A DNA stretch of 8,480 bases, taken from positions 1-8,480 of the forward strand of contig CAJUOF010000356.1 of the NCBI GenBank assembly GCA_910587905.1, in the 5' to 3' direction. The DNA comes from an uncultured Lachnospiraceae bacterium (GTDB lineage Bacteria; Bacillota_A; Clostridia; Lachnospirales; Lachnospiraceae). Below the pieces are notes generated by a model. The model was not told where the DNA came from and searched no databases. It worked only from the letters and a program-made list of their open reading frames with translations. The translations under genes were made by a program, and so were the position numbers. The first letter of the stretch is position 1. Every line of letters begins with the position of its first letter. Below are positions 1-6,394 of the stretch, in pieces.

Positions 1-549
1 CTTCCGATCTCTGACCGGAAGATCGTGGTGGTGGATTCGCTGTGTGCTTCCATGGGACAGGGCCTTTTCGTCCATTATGCTTTGAAGCGGCAGGCGGAGG
101 GCATGAGCCTGGAGGAGAATGCGAGATGGCTGGAGGATCACAAGCTCAATCTCTGCCACCAGTTCACAGTGGATGACTTGAATCACCTGCACCGGGGCGG
201 CCGGGTGTCCAAGACGGCGGCAGTCCTTGGAACGCTGATCAATGTGAAGCCGGTGCTCCACGTGGACAATGAGGGCAAGTTGATTCCCCTTAGGAATGTG
301 CGGGGGAGGAAGAAGTCGCTGCAGGCCCTGGTGGAGAATATGGCTCAGACCATTACGGGGTTTGAAGAGGAAAATGAGGAGATTTTCATCAGCCACGGCG
401 ACTGCATTGAGGATGCGAGGTATGTGGCGAAGCTTGTGGAGGAGCGGTTCGGCCCTAAGACTTTTTATTTCAGCTATGTGGGAGCCGTGATCGGAGCCCA
501 TTCCGGCCCCGGCACGGTGGCGCTTTTTTATCTTGGCTGTGAACGGTAG
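1..549 (+). CDS. DegV family fatty-acid-binding protein, C-terminal part (5' end outside window)
   Basis: The reading frame is open from the first base, so the gene is cut by the left edge and the GTG at 25 is not its true start. DegV proteins (about 280 residues) bind a fatty acid between two domains; in Gram-positive bacteria FakB members present it to the FakA kinase. Family hallmarks are visible: VVVDSLCASMGQGL near the start, FTVDDLNHLHRGGRVSKTAAVLGTLINVKPVL in the middle (shown here only as the segments FTVDDL and RGGRVSK), and the closing IGAHSGPGTVALFYLG, which belongs to the lipid-binding site. About 180 residues remain, roughly the last two thirds of a family member. The stop is two bases before the next gene, which suggests one transcript. 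Which DegV/FakB paralogue this is, and whether a FakA partner exists, cannot be told from here. Bases 1-10 may be sequencing adapter (see findings), so the first residues are doubtful. Confidence 0.93.
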   Translation, partial: LPISDRKIVVVDSLCASMGQGLFVHYALKRQAEGMSLEENARWLEDHKLNLCHQFTVDDLNHLHRGGRVSKTAAVLGTLINVKPVLHVDNEGKLIPLRNVRGRKKSLQALVENMAQTITGFEEENEEIFISHGDCIEDARYVAKLVEERFGPKTFYFSYVGAVIGAHSGPGTVALFYLGCER

Positions 550-551
550 GG

Positions 552-1574
552 ATGATGGAGAGAAGAAAGAGAAGGACGGTTTGGTGTTTGTTCGGTCTCT
601 GTCTGTTTTGGACTTTGGCCTGCGGATGTGGGAAGAAGGATGAAGCGGCAGAGGCAGCCCAGCGGGGAATGGAAGCCCTCTCCGCCGGGGATTTTGCCGG
701 GGCGAAGGAGATTCTTTCGAAAGCGGAAGAGAATGCACCGGAGGATGCCAGGGTGCTTCGGGCCCTTGGAATTGTTTTCTATGAGGAGGGAAACTTTTCG
801 GAGGCAGCGGCATATTTTGACAAGGCGTTGGCGCTTCTCGGGGAGGATGGAGAACTGGGTATCCGGGAGGATATCCTGAGGTATCAGGGGAATGCCCTGA
901 TGAAACTGGGAGACTCCGGGGAGGGGGACCCGTCGAAGTATTTTGCAGATGCGGTCTCCGCCTATGGGCGGCTGATTGCCCTGGACAATGGGCAGGCAGA
1001 GTATTTCCTGCTGCGGGGAAGGGCCCTTCTGAAGATTGGTGATGAAGAGGGGGCGATCTCGGATTTTCGGACGGCGGTTTCGGCTTCCGAGGAGAATTTG
1101 GAGTACTGTGAGGATATTTACCTGACGCTCCGGGAGCATGGGGCTGCCGGGGCTGGTGCAGAGTTTCTGGAGGTGATCCGCCGGAAAGGGCCGGAGGACG
1201 AGGACGGAGGCCGTTACGGGAGGGCCTGTCTGGAGCTGGTGCTTTCTCAGATGGAGAGTGGACAGTACGAGGCGGCGCTCTCCCTGATCCAGGAGGCCCT
1301 CCCCCACACAGAGGAGCCGGCCAGACAGGAGCTTCTCTATGCGGAGGGGGCTTGTTATGAGCGGCTTCTGGATTTTGAGACGGCGCTGGAACGGTTTGGC
1401 GCCTACAGAGAGGCTTACGGGGGCAATGAGACGGTGGACCATGAGATTGATTTTCTCATGACCAGAGTAGCGCTTCCGGAGTCGGACGGTTCAGAGCAGA
1501 CAGACGCGGAGGTTCAGGTGGAAACGGGGCCGGCGGATGCCGGACCGGAGACGGCGGCGGACGAGGGCTTATGA
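552..1574 (+). CDS. TPR-repeat lipoprotein, function unknown
   Basis: The 340-residue product starts with a basic segment (RRKRR, residues 4-8) and a hydrophobic stretch (about 9-23), then TLACGCGKK. This looks like a lipoprotein signal peptide with the lipidated Cys at 24 or 26, so the mature protein should sit on the outer face of the membrane. The rest is helical with tetratricopeptide-like units at about 35-66, 67-100, 149-182 and 259-290, each with the small-residue pattern of TPRs (for example GDFAGAKEILSKA and GDEEGAISDFRTA). TPRs normally mediate protein contacts. The tail from about 308 is acidic, low in complexity and probably disordered. ATG codons at 552 and 555 are both possible starts; TAGGG lies only 3-5 bases upstream, so initiation probably depends on translation of degV. 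The end overlaps hflX by four bases (ATGA). Location and fold are well supported, but I do not recognise a specific function. Confidence 0.85.
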   Translation: MMERRKRRTVWCLFGLCLFWTLACGCGKKDEAAEAAQRGMEALSAGDFAGAKEILSKAEENAPEDARVLRALGIVFYEEGNFSEAAAYFDKALALLGEDGELGIREDILRYQGNALMKLGDSGEGDPSKYFADAVSAYGRLIALDNGQAEYFLLRGRALLKIGDEEGAISDFRTAVSASEENLEYCEDIYLTLREHGAAGAGAEFLEVIRRKGPEDEDGGRYGRACLELVLSQMESGQYEAALSLIQEALPHTEEPARQELLYAEGACYERLLDFETALERFGAYREAYGGNETVDHEIDFLMTRVALPESDGSEQTDAEVQVETGPADAGPETAADEGL

Positions 1575-2806
1575 TCGAGATTGGAAGAGAGGAAGAGCGG
1601 GTCATCCTGGCAGGGGTGGATTCCGGGGACGGACAGAGCGCGGAGGAGTCTCTGAGGGAGCTTTCGGAGCTTACAGGCACCGCCGGAGCCGTTCCTGTGG
1701 GAATGCTCATCCAGAAGCGGGAGGCGGCCCATCCGGCCACATATCTGGGGACGGGGAAGCTTTTGGAGCTTTCGCTTCTGGCAGAGGAGACGGGGGCTAC
1801 GGGCGTCGTCTGTGACGATGAACTCTCCCCGGCCCAGCTTCGGAATCTGGAGCGGGCGCTTAACGTGAAGGTCATGGATCGTACCATGGTAATCCTGGAT
1901 ATTTTTGCGGCCAGGGCGTCCACCAGCGAGGGGAAGATCCAGGTGGAGCTTGCCCAGCTCCGATACCGGGCGGCCAGGCTGACCGGCTTTGGTGGTGTCC
2001 TCTCCCGGCTGGGGGGAGGCATCGGCACCAGGGGGCCGGGGGAGAAAAAGCTGGAGGTGGACAGGCGGCGGATCCATGAGAGGATCTCTGTGCTGAAGGC
2101 AGAGCTTTCCCAGGTGGAGCGGCACCGGGAGACCACCAGAAAAAGGCGGGAGAGGAATCACAGGCCGGTGGCTGCCATCGTGGGCTATACCAATGCGGGA
2201 AAGTCCACGCTGTTAAATGCCCTGACTGGGGCTGGGGTTCTTTCGGAGGACAAGCTTTTTGCGACCCTGGATCCGACCACCAGGGAGCTTCCCCTGCCGG
2301 AGGGGGAATCGATCCTCCTGACGGACACGGTGGGATTTATCCGAAAGCTCCCTCACCATCTGGTGGAGGCGTTTCGGAGTACGCTGGAGGAGGCGCGGTA
2401 TGCGGATGTTATTCTCCATGTGGTGGATGCGTCGAATCCGTCCATGGAGCTTCAGATGCACACGGTCTATGAGACACTCAAGAAGCTGGAGGCCGTGGGA
2501 AAGCCGGTGATCACCCTGTTTAACAAGGCGGACCAGTTTGCGGAAACTCCGGTGCTCCGGGATTTTATGGCGGATGCAGCCCTGGTGATTTCGGCGAAGA
2601 CCGGGCAGGGCCTTTCAGACTTGAAATCACTTCTGGCGAGGAAGCTGAAGGAGCAGAAGATTTTTCTGGAACGGCTCTATCCTTATGCGGAGGCGGGGAA
2701 AATTCAGCTAATCCGGGCTTACGGACAGCTTCTGTCGGAGGACTACCGGGCGGACGGCATTTCCGTGAAGGCTTATGTACCCCCGGAGCTTTTCGGGCGG
2801 CTGTGA
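1571..2806 (+). CDS. hflX: GTPase HflX
   Basis: HflX is a translational GTPase-related protein that binds the 50S subunit and, in studied bacteria, splits stalled or stress-inactivated 70S ribosomes. The 411 residues carry the family's N-terminal nucleotide-binding-like domain (about 1-130), the glycine-rich linker GFGGVLSRLGGGIGTRGPGE (139-158) followed by a basic coiled-coil-like helix (about 160-198), and a complete G domain: G1 GYTNAGKST (205-213), G2 in ATLDPTTR (231-238), G3 DTVGF (252-256), G4 NKAD (318-321) and G5 SAK (341-343). A C-terminal domain follows (about 365-411). Length and motif order are normal for the family. The start ATG overlaps the stop of the TPR lipoprotein gene (ATGA at 1571-1574) with only GAGGG three bases upstream, so translation is probably coupled. 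The thyA ribosome site begins at its stop codon. No motif is missing, so it should be active. Confidence 0.97.
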   Translation: MIEIGREEERVILAGVDSGDGQSAEESLRELSELTGTAGAVPVGMLIQKREAAHPATYLGTGKLLELSLLAEETGATGVVCDDELSPAQLRNLERALNVKVMDRTMVILDIFAARASTSEGKIQVELAQLRYRAARLTGFGGVLSRLGGGIGTRGPGEKKLEVDRRRIHERISVLKAELSQVERHRETTRKRRERNHRPVAAIVGYTNAGKSTLLNALTGAGVLSEDKLFATLDPTTRELPLPEGESILLTDTVGFIRKLPHHLVEAFRSTLEEARYADVILHVVDASNPSMELQMHTVYETLKKLEAVGKPVITLFNKADQFAETPVLRDFMADAALVISAKTGQGLSDLKSLLARKLKEQKIFLERLYPYAEAGKIQLIRAYGQLLSEDYRADGISVKAYVPPELFGRL

Positions 2807-2817
2807 GGAGGACAGAT

Positions 2818-3648
2818 ATGAGCTATGCGGACAGGGTTTTTATGGATACCTGCAAGGATATTTTGGAGAACGGCGTATGGGATACCGATCAGGAGGTGCG
2901 GCCCAGGTGGGAGGACGGAACTCCTGCTCATACCATAAAAAAATTTGGTGTGATAAACCGGTATGACCTGTCGAAGGAGTTTCCGGTCGTCACGGTCCGA
3001 AAGAGTGCGTTTAAAGGGGCCATCGACGAGATCCTCTGGATCTGGCAGAGGAAGTCCAACCGGGTGGCGGACCTTGGCAGTCATGTCTGGGATTCCTGGA
3101 CGGACGAGAACGGCACCATCGGGAAGGCCTACGGCTACCAGCTTGGGGTGAAGCATTCTTACAAAGAGGGCATGTTTGACCAGGTGGATCGGGTCCTCTA
3201 TGATTTAGAGCACAATCCGGCCAGCCGGCGGATCCTGACCAACATTTACAACCATCAGGATCTCCATGAGATGATGCTGTATCCCTGCGCCTACAGCATG
3301 ACCTTCAACGTGTCGGGAAATCAGTTAAACGGTATCTTGAACCAGCGCTCCCAGGACATGCTGACGGCCAACAACTGGAATGTGCTGCAGTATGCGGTGC
3401 TCCTTAGCATGTTCGCCCAGGTGTCGGGCTTTGAGGCGGGGGAGCTGGTCCATGTGATCGCCGACGCCCATATTTATGACCGGCACGTGCCCATGGTGGA
3501 GGAGCTTTTAAAGCGGGAACCCTACGAGGCGCCGGAGTTTGTCATGGATCGGTCGGTCAAGGACTTTTATCAGTTTACGGTGGACAGCTTTTCGCTCACA
3601 AACTACCGGTATCATCCCTTCAGGGAGCGGATCCCGGTGGCGATATAA
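2818..3648 (+). CDS. thyA: Thymidylate synthase
   Basis: ThyA methylates dUMP to dTMP using methylene-tetrahydrofolate, releasing dihydrofolate. I place the start at the ATG at 2818 (276 residues): AGGAGG at 2806-2811 lies 6 bases upstream, whereas the in-frame GTG at 2803 would put that ribosome site inside the gene. The nucleophile is Cys157 in LYPCAYSM; phosphate/dUMP-binding RSQD is at 177-180, and DAHIYDRHV (216-224) and the YHP segment near the C-terminus match the family. The motif YPCAYSM, and GKAYGYQLG in place of the usual GxVYGxQWR, mark the divergent type found in many Clostridia rather than the E. coli type (PPCH, 264 residues). The gene follows the hflX stop closely and lies 13 bases before folA, the enzyme that recycles its dihydrofolate product. 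That arrangement is common and supports co-expression. Confidence 0.96.
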   Translation: MSYADRVFMDTCKDILENGVWDTDQEVRPRWEDGTPAHTIKKFGVINRYDLSKEFPVVTVRKSAFKGAIDEILWIWQRKSNRVADLGSHVWDSWTDENGTIGKAYGYQLGVKHSYKEGMFDQVDRVLYDLEHNPASRRILTNIYNHQDLHEMMLYPCAYSMTFNVSGNQLNGILNQRSQDMLTANNWNVLQYAVLLSMFAQVSGFEAGELVHVIADAHIYDRHVPMVEELLKREPYEAPEFVMDRSVKDFYQFTVDSFSLTNYRYHPFRERIPVAI

Positions 3649-3661
3649 TAAGGAGGATGCC

Positions 3662-4180
3662 ATGCAGATGATCGTTGCGGCCGCAAAAAACTGGGCCATT
3701 GGGAAGGACGGGGACCTGCTCTGGCACCTTCCGCAGGACATGAAGTTTTTCCGGAGGATGACCACGGGAAACGTGGTGGTCATAGGGCGGAAGACCCTGG
3801 ACAGTTTTCCCGGCGGGAAGCCTTTAAAAAACAGGACAAACCTGGTGCTCACCAGAGACTCGGCCTTTTGCAGGGAGGGAGTCGTGACGGTCCATGGCAT
3901 GGATGAGGCGCTGGCTGCTTTAAAGGCTTATGAGCCGGAACAGATCTTTGTTGCCGGGGGAGGCGACATTTACCGGCAGTTCCTTCCCCTCTGCGACACG
4001 GTCTACGTGACAAGGGTGGACCGGGAGTTTCCGGCGGATACCTTTTTTCCGGATCTGGATAAAAACCCGGAATGGGAGCTATCCTATGAGGGAGAACAAA
4101 TGGAATGGGAGGGGCTTATCTTTGCCTTTACCACATATAAAAGAAAAAGTATAAAAGTAAGAAAGGATGATGTGACATGA
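3662..4180 (+). CDS. folA: Dihydrofolate reductase
   Basis: FolA reduces dihydrofolate to tetrahydrofolate with NADPH, regenerating the cofactor consumed by ThyA just upstream; it is the trimethoprim target. The start at 3662 follows AGGAGG (3651-3656) by 5 bases and gives 172 residues; the open frame further upstream lies inside thyA and is discarded. Conserved features: NWAIGKDGDLLWHLPQDMKFF (10-30, given here as NWAIG and LPQDMKFF) with the catalytic acid Asp26, the NADPH-binding segment VVVIGRKTLDSFPG starting near residue 38, LVLTRD, and VAGGGDIYRQF in the C-terminal half. The fold normally ends near FTTYKRK; here a short basic tail (SIKVRKDDVT) is added from more AT-rich DNA. The stop overlaps the rubredoxin start (ATGA, 4177-4180), so the two are probably translated in sequence. 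Chromosomal-type FolA; nothing suggests a resistance variant. Confidence 0.96.
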   Translation: MQMIVAAAKNWAIGKDGDLLWHLPQDMKFFRRMTTGNVVVIGRKTLDSFPGGKPLKNRTNLVLTRDSAFCREGVVTVHGMDEALAALKAYEPEQIFVAGGGDIYRQFLPLCDTVYVTRVDREFPADTFFPDLDKNPEWELSYEGEQMEWEGLIFAFTTYKRKSIKVRKDDVT

Positions 4181-4335
4181 AAAAGTATGTATGTGAGCCC
4201 TGCGGCTATGTGTATGACCCCGAGGTGGGTGATCCTGACAGCGGGATCCCTGCCGGAACGGCATTTGAGGATCTTCCCGAGGATTGGGTCTGCCCTGTCT
4301 GCGGCGTGGGAAAGGACTCTTTTGCTGAGGAATGA
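4177..4335 (+). CDS. Rubredoxin
   Basis: This 52-residue gene encodes a classical rubredoxin, a cytosolic one-electron carrier with a single iron held by four cysteines. The ligands are in the expected two knuckles, CEPCGY (Cys6, Cys9) and CPVCGVGK (Cys39, Cys42), and the spacing and aromatic core (Tyr4, Tyr11, Tyr13, Phe30, Trp37, Phe49) match the family. In anaerobes rubredoxins pass electrons to oxygen- or peroxide-reducing enzymes (rubrerythrin, flavodiiron proteins, superoxide reductase). None of these partners is in the window, so its partner is unknown. The ATG overlaps the folA stop (ATGA), with GAAAGGA about 9 bases upstream as ribosome site. It is the last gene before a strong terminator. 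Identity is near certain; why it travels with thyA-folA is not clear. Confidence 0.96.
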   Translation: MKKYVCEPCGYVYDPEVGDPDSGIPAGTAFEDLPEDWVCPVCGVGKDSFAEE

Positions 4336-4351
4336 GAGGCGCCCAGAAGAA

Positions 4352-4400
4352 AAAAGGGGCGGCTGGCGGCCGTTTGGCCGTCGGTCCGCTCCTTTTCTTT
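4352..4400. terminator. Bidirectional intrinsic terminator between convergent operons
   Basis: A long hairpin lies 16 bases after the rubredoxin stop. Lower stem 4352-4362 pairs with 4386-4396 (11 pairs, one G-U). The upper stem 4363-4371 pairs with 4376-4384, including one T-G pair, around the loop GTTT (4372-4375 region); only T4385 is bulged. On the + strand the stem runs into CCTTTTCTTT; on the - strand it runs into CCCCTTTTTTCTTCT, a better U-tract. It can therefore end both the + strand string and the - strand operon. Confidence 0.85.
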
Positions 4401-4447
4401 ATGGGATTTTTAGGCGATTGCGAAACTCAAAAATTTGTCGGAATATT

Positions 4448-4471
4448 CTTGCAGTGGTCTGCAAGATTTTT
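4448..4471 (+). terminator. Second hairpin with T-run, backup terminator for + strand transcripts
   Basis: CTTGCAG (4448-4454), loop TGGT, CTGCAAG (4459-4465) form a perfect 7-bp stem, followed by ATTTTTA (4466-4472). Read on the + strand this is a compact intrinsic terminator placed after the larger hairpin at 4352-4396. The T-run overlaps the stop codon of the opposing gene (4470-4472). Read on the - strand the hairpin lacks a U-tract, so it probably only protects the 3' end of that transcript. Confidence 0.6.
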
Positions 4472-5564
4472 AGTGGTCGGATTTCAGTCCGGCGCCGCAC
4501 ATGGTGATCAGGCAGTCGGAGGTTTTTCCATACAGCCGGCAGTATTCCAGGTAAGCCGCATAATTGGCGGCTGTCGTGTGCTCGCAGTAGATGCCTTTGC
4601 GGGCCAGATGAGCCCTGGCGGCGAGAATCTGGTCCTCGGGGGCGTGGACGAAACGGATGTCATGCTTCCTTGCAAGGGCCAGGATCTCTTCGCCCCGCAT
4701 GGGCCGGCCGATGGCGATCCCCTCGGCGATGGTGGGGGCGGGGGAGACGGGGGCCGGTTCCAGGCCGCCGCTCTTTGCCGCCCGGAGCAGAGGGTCACAG
4801 TGCTCACTCTGCAGGGCAATGATGCGGGGCATCCGGCGGATCGCACCACCCTCCAGAAGGTGCTCCAGGGCAAAGAGGGCGCCCAGGAACAGGGTGCCGT
4901 TGCCCACAGGGATCACCAGGTTTTCCGGAATCCGGCCAAGCTGCTCAAAGACCTCGTAGATGTAGGTTTTGGTCCCTTCATAGAAAAAGGGATTGTACAC
5001 ATGGTTCGCGTAGTAGGCCCCCTCTTTTTCCACCTTGGCCCGGCAGACGTCGGCGCAGTGGTCCCTGGTGCCCGGAACCACGGTGCAGACGGCTCCGTGG
5101 GCGCGGATCATGTCGATCTTTTTGGGACTGGTCCCCTCCGGGACAAAGATCTCGCAGGCGATGCCGGCCCTGGCGCAGTAGGCGGCGACGGAATTGCCCG
5201 CATTGCCGCTGGAATCCTGTACCACCCGGTCGACGCCGATGGCTTTGCAGTGGGCGGTCAGCACGGCCGCCCCTCGATCCTTGAAGGAGAGGGTAGGCAT
5301 ATAATAATCCATTTTTAATAACACATCCTCGTCCAGCCGGACCACGGGAGTCATTCCCTCTCCCATGGAGACCTGACGCCAGCTTTCCCCCTCTGTCGCC
5401 ATGAAGCTCCGGTAGCGGAACTGGCTCCACTCCTGCCGGTCGATCTTTTCCGGGTCATAGGCGGGGGGCCGGTGATCCAGCTTCCAGAGGCCGCCGCAGT
5501 CGCAGTGTGATTTTCTGGTTGTGGTATCTTCTCTGTGTCCGCATTTCGTACAGATAAAATTCAT
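4470..5564 (-). CDS. Threonine-synthase-like PLP-dependent enzyme with N-terminal zinc ribbon
   Basis: This 364-residue fold-type-II PLP enzyme is closest to short threonine synthases, which convert O-phosphohomoserine to threonine. An N-terminal zinc ribbon is visible (Cys5, Cys8, Cys21, Cys23). The PLP lysine is Lys95 in PTLSFKDRG, the substrate loop is SSGNAGNS (118-125), and the PLP-phosphate loop is PVGNGT (219-224). Two positions differ from typical threonine synthase: PTGSFKDRG has become PTLSFKDRG, and the terminal TGHGLK has become CGAGLK (Cys356), a residue type found at the pyridine-nitrogen contact of some serine/threonine dehydratases. With its place as last gene of an operon for an aldolase/dehydratase-type enzyme and an omega-amidase-type hydrolase, and no homoserine genes nearby, an ammonia-lyase or beta-replacement role is as likely as threonine synthesis. 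AAGGAG lies 8 bases before the start, and the start overlaps the hydrolase stop (ATGA). Family certain, reaction uncertain. Confidence 0.85.
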   Translation of the reverse strand: MNFICTKCGHREDTTTRKSHCDCGGLWKLDHRPPAYDPEKIDRQEWSQFRYRSFMATEGESWRQVSMGEGMTPVVRLDEDVLLKMDYYMPTLSFKDRGAAVLTAHCKAIGVDRVVQDSSGNAGNSVAAYCARAGIACEIFVPEGTSPKKIDMIRAHGAVCTVVPGTRDHCADVCRAKVEKEGAYYANHVYNPFFYEGTKTYIYEVFEQLGRIPENLVIPVGNGTLFLGALFALEHLLEGGAIRRMPRIIALQSEHCDPLLRAAKSGGLEPAPVSPAPTIAEGIAIGRPMRGEEILALARKHDIRFVHAPEDQILAARAHLARKGIYCEHTTAANYAAYLEYCRLYGKTSDCLITMCGAGLKSDH

Positions 5565-6394
5565 TGGCTATTCTCCTTTAAGGTGTACAAATCTGTGCGC
5601 CGGTGGGCGAGCAGGGGGAGCTGACTGCGCACAGAATCGGTCTCGGCGAGATCCAGCTCGACGGTCTGATAACCGGCCTCCGTGCCCATCTGAGCGAGGA
5701 CGCTCCCCCAAGGATCCACGGCGATGGAATGTCCCCAGGAACGATAGGTGCCTGCCAGGTCCGGTGCGGGGGCGGTGCCGACGGTGAAGACCTGGCTGAA
5801 CATGGACTGGGCCCGGAACATTAATTCCCAGTGGGCCGGCCCGGTGGTGGGGTTGAAGGCCGCCGGCACGAGGATCAGCCTGGCGCCTCTTGCGGCCATC
5901 AGGCGGCCCATCTCCGGGAAGCGGAAATCGTAGCAGACGCAGAGTCCCAGGACACCGAATTCCGTGTCGAAGGTGGTGACGGAATTTCCGGGGGACAATG
6001 TGTCGGATTCCCGGAAGGTCTGCCCTCCTTTCACATCGATGTCGAAGAGATGAGCCTTCCGGTGCTTGGCGATCTGCCTGCCCTCCCGGTCGAAGACATA
6101 GGCGGTATTGTAGACGGTGTCATCCTCGCCTTTCTCCGGCACGGAGCCGGCGGACAGGTAGAGCCCATAGGTTTTTGCGAGGCTTTGGCAGCGGCTTAAG
6201 ACAGGGCCGTCCTCCCCCTCGGCATAGAGAGGGAAATTTGCCGTGTCATAGGGGCAGCAGAACATCTCCGGCAGGGCCACAAGATCGGCTCCCTCTGAGA
6301 CGGCGGCTCTGCATGCACGCTCTGCGGCGGACAGGTTCTCTTCTTTATCTGCCGATACCGGCATCTGCGTCTGTAAAATTTTCAGTTTGCTCAT
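5561..6394 (-). CDS. Carbon-nitrogen hydrolase, omega-amidase (Nit2)-like
   Basis: Nitrilase-superfamily amidases use a Glu-Lys-Cys triad; here Glu43 (LPEMF), Lys113 (HRKAHLFDID) and Cys154 (CVCYDFRFPE). At 277 residues the length is normal. The stretch around HLFDIDVKGG...TFRESDTLSPG and NPTTGPAHWELM is very like the Nit2/omega-amidase branch, whose members hydrolyse 2-oxoglutaramate and 2-oxosuccinamate, the keto acids of glutamine and asparagine, to the dicarboxylic keto acid plus ammonia. Related branches act on deaminated glutathione or N-carbamoyl compounds, so the substrate is inferred, not proven. No signal peptide, so cytosolic. The ATG overlaps the regulator stop (6391-6394) and the stop overlaps the PLP enzyme start (5561-5564), so all three should be made from one message at linked rates. 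The context suggests release of ammonia from an amide formed by a neighbouring PLP enzyme. Confidence 0.9.
   Translation of the reverse strand: MSKLKILQTQMPVSADKEENLSAAERACRAAVSEGADLVALPEMFCCPYDTANFPLYAEGEDGPVLSRCQSLAKTYGLYLSAGSVPEKGEDDTVYNTAYVFDREGRQIAKHRKAHLFDIDVKGGQTFRESDTLSPGNSVTTFDTEFGVLGLCVCYDFRFPEMGRLMAARGARLILVPAAFNPTTGPAHWELMFRAQSMFSQVFTVGTAPAPDLAGTYRSWGHSIAVDPWGSVLAQMGTEAGYQTVELDLAETDSVRSQLPLLAHRRTDLYTLKENSQ

Noticed and set aside
528..1442. 304-codon open frame on the - strand opposite the TPR lipoprotein gene
   Set aside because: Antisense shadow of a GC-rich gene. Its translation is low in recognisable motifs, while the + strand frame has a signal peptide, TPRs and coupled neighbours.
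1514..2161. 215- and 226-codon open frames on the - strand inside hflX
   Set aside because: Proline/serine/arginine-rich translations typical of antisense frames in GC-rich DNA, overlapping a gene with all five G motifs intact.
2803..2817. GTG at 2803 as the thyA start
   Set aside because: The AGGAGG ribosome site at 2806-2811 would then be inside the gene; the ATG at 2818 has ideal spacing and a normal ThyA N-terminus.
3539..3661. 41-codon N-terminal extension of folA
   Set aside because: It overlaps the end of thyA in another frame and lacks a ribosome site; the ATG at 3662 follows AGGAGG and starts the normal DHFR sequence.
4130..4160. AT-rich stretch at the end of folA (TATAAA motifs) as a separate rubredoxin promoter
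   Set aside because: TATAAA-like boxes occur, but no -35 box sits at 16-18 bases, and the ATGA overlap with folA fits co-translation better.
4332..5318. 328-codon open frame on the + strand opposite the PLP enzyme gene
   Set aside because: It starts at the rubredoxin stop, crosses both hairpin terminators and lies antisense to a gene with clear PLP motifs. It shows no family features.
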